Assembly: GCF_002287505.1 (NCBI RefSeq)
Contig: NZ_CP019688.1
Coordinates: 868,001 to 932,000 of the forward strand
DNA length: 64,000 bases
Origin: Corynebacterium glaucum
GTDB lineage: Bacteria > Actinomycetota > Actinomycetes > Mycobacteriales > Mycobacteriaceae
Direction of reading: 5' to 3'
The translations under genes were made by a program, and so were the position numbers. Shown here piece by piece: positions 63,872 to 64,000 of the stretch. Positions within the stretch are counted from its first letter, which is position 1. Every line of letters starts with the position of its first letter. The notes beneath the pieces are model-generated. The model searched no databases, was not told where the DNA came from, and saw only the letters and a list, made by a program, of their open reading frames with translations.

Positions 63872-64000
63872 CTACCAGACGTACTCGGGGTAGGTTGCGC
63901 CGTTGAGTCGGTTGCCGAGCACTCCGATCAGGACCAGAACGGCCGCGGCAAGGAAAGCGAGAAGGACGAACGACCAGCCCACCGGAACGGCAACTCCGAT
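63872..64000 (-). CDS. 3' end of a membrane-protein gene (partial)
   Basis: The minus strand is open to the window edge and ends with one membrane segment (WSFVLLAFLAAAVLVLIGVLGN) and a short tail ending PEYVW. Only the last 42 residues are present, so no family can be given. Confidence 0.55.
   Translation of the reverse strand: MGVAVPVGWSFVLLAFLAAAVLVLIGVLGNRLNGATYPEYVW

Noticed and set aside
1-64000. tRNA, rRNA and CRISPR features
   Set aside because: No T-loop-type GGTTCGAATCC with a matching acceptor stem, no rRNA-like stretch and no regularly spaced short repeats were seen by eye. A covariance-model scan would be decisive.

Overview
The window is about 64 kb of high-GC actinobacterial DNA, most likely from a Corynebacterium. 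An antigen-85-type mycolyltransferase points to a mycolate-bearing envelope. Gene order and families (coaA-glyA-DUF5997, xseB/xseA next to ispH, DUF6542, RmuC, AI-2E exporter, YchF) also fit that genus. No rRNA, tRNA, CRISPR array, intact transposase or integrase was recognised.

Region 1 (1-23.7 kb) is core chromosome. It holds pantothenate kinase, serine hydroxymethyltransferase, an LGFP-type lipoprotein, a TetR-controlled DHA2 drug exporter, an AbgT-type transporter divergent from an M20 aminoacyl hydrolase, class II fumarase, class II fructose-1,6-bisphosphatase, a mycolyltransferase, exonuclease VII, IspH, RmuC and YchF.

Region 2 (23.7-45.4 kb) is an accessory array that starts exactly at the 3' end of ychF. 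A 24-bp sequence matching the last codons of ychF (core TTCAARTTCAACGTGTAG) recurs at least six more times in the same orientation, one copy degenerate. It separates the DNA into cassette-like blocks: a mercury block (merT-like, merA, merR); a copper block (multicopper oxidase, CueP, two-component system, CopZ-like protein, CPH-type ATPase, DUF305 lipoprotein); a BrnT/RHH toxin-antitoxin block; a block with core-like genes (arfB, FUSC, CPBP protease, broken chrA); a flavoprotein plus Cd/Pb-type block (cmtR and P-type ATPase); a roughly 640-bp block holding only a HigBA pair with a frameshifted toxin; and a block starting with a VOC protein and RelBE. The mercury block lies between 125-bp direct repeats that differ at two positions. 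Broken genes sit at block edges: arfB, TlpA, luciferase-like monooxygenase fragments, VOC and chrA.

Region 3 (45.4-58.2 kb) is a second mosaic region. It has an RCC1-repeat protein, a glycolipid-binding-domain protein, an intact chrA, a two-component system, a DUF418-like membrane protein, an anchored trypsin-like protease, DUF429, a 3' fragment of chrA, and a three-gene ABC importer of the TrpXYZ type. The chrA/ABC-ATPase junction occurs twice, and the two chrA copies share a 287-bp tract with one difference, so the 49.1-53.5 kb segment looks inserted or duplicated. A shortened DUF418-like copy lies at 57.8-58.2 kb.

Region 4 (58.2-64 kb) is core-like again: a secreted UshA-type 5'-nucleotidase, then a VWA-domain protein and its AAA+ ATPase partner, and the 3' end of a membrane-protein gene at the edge.
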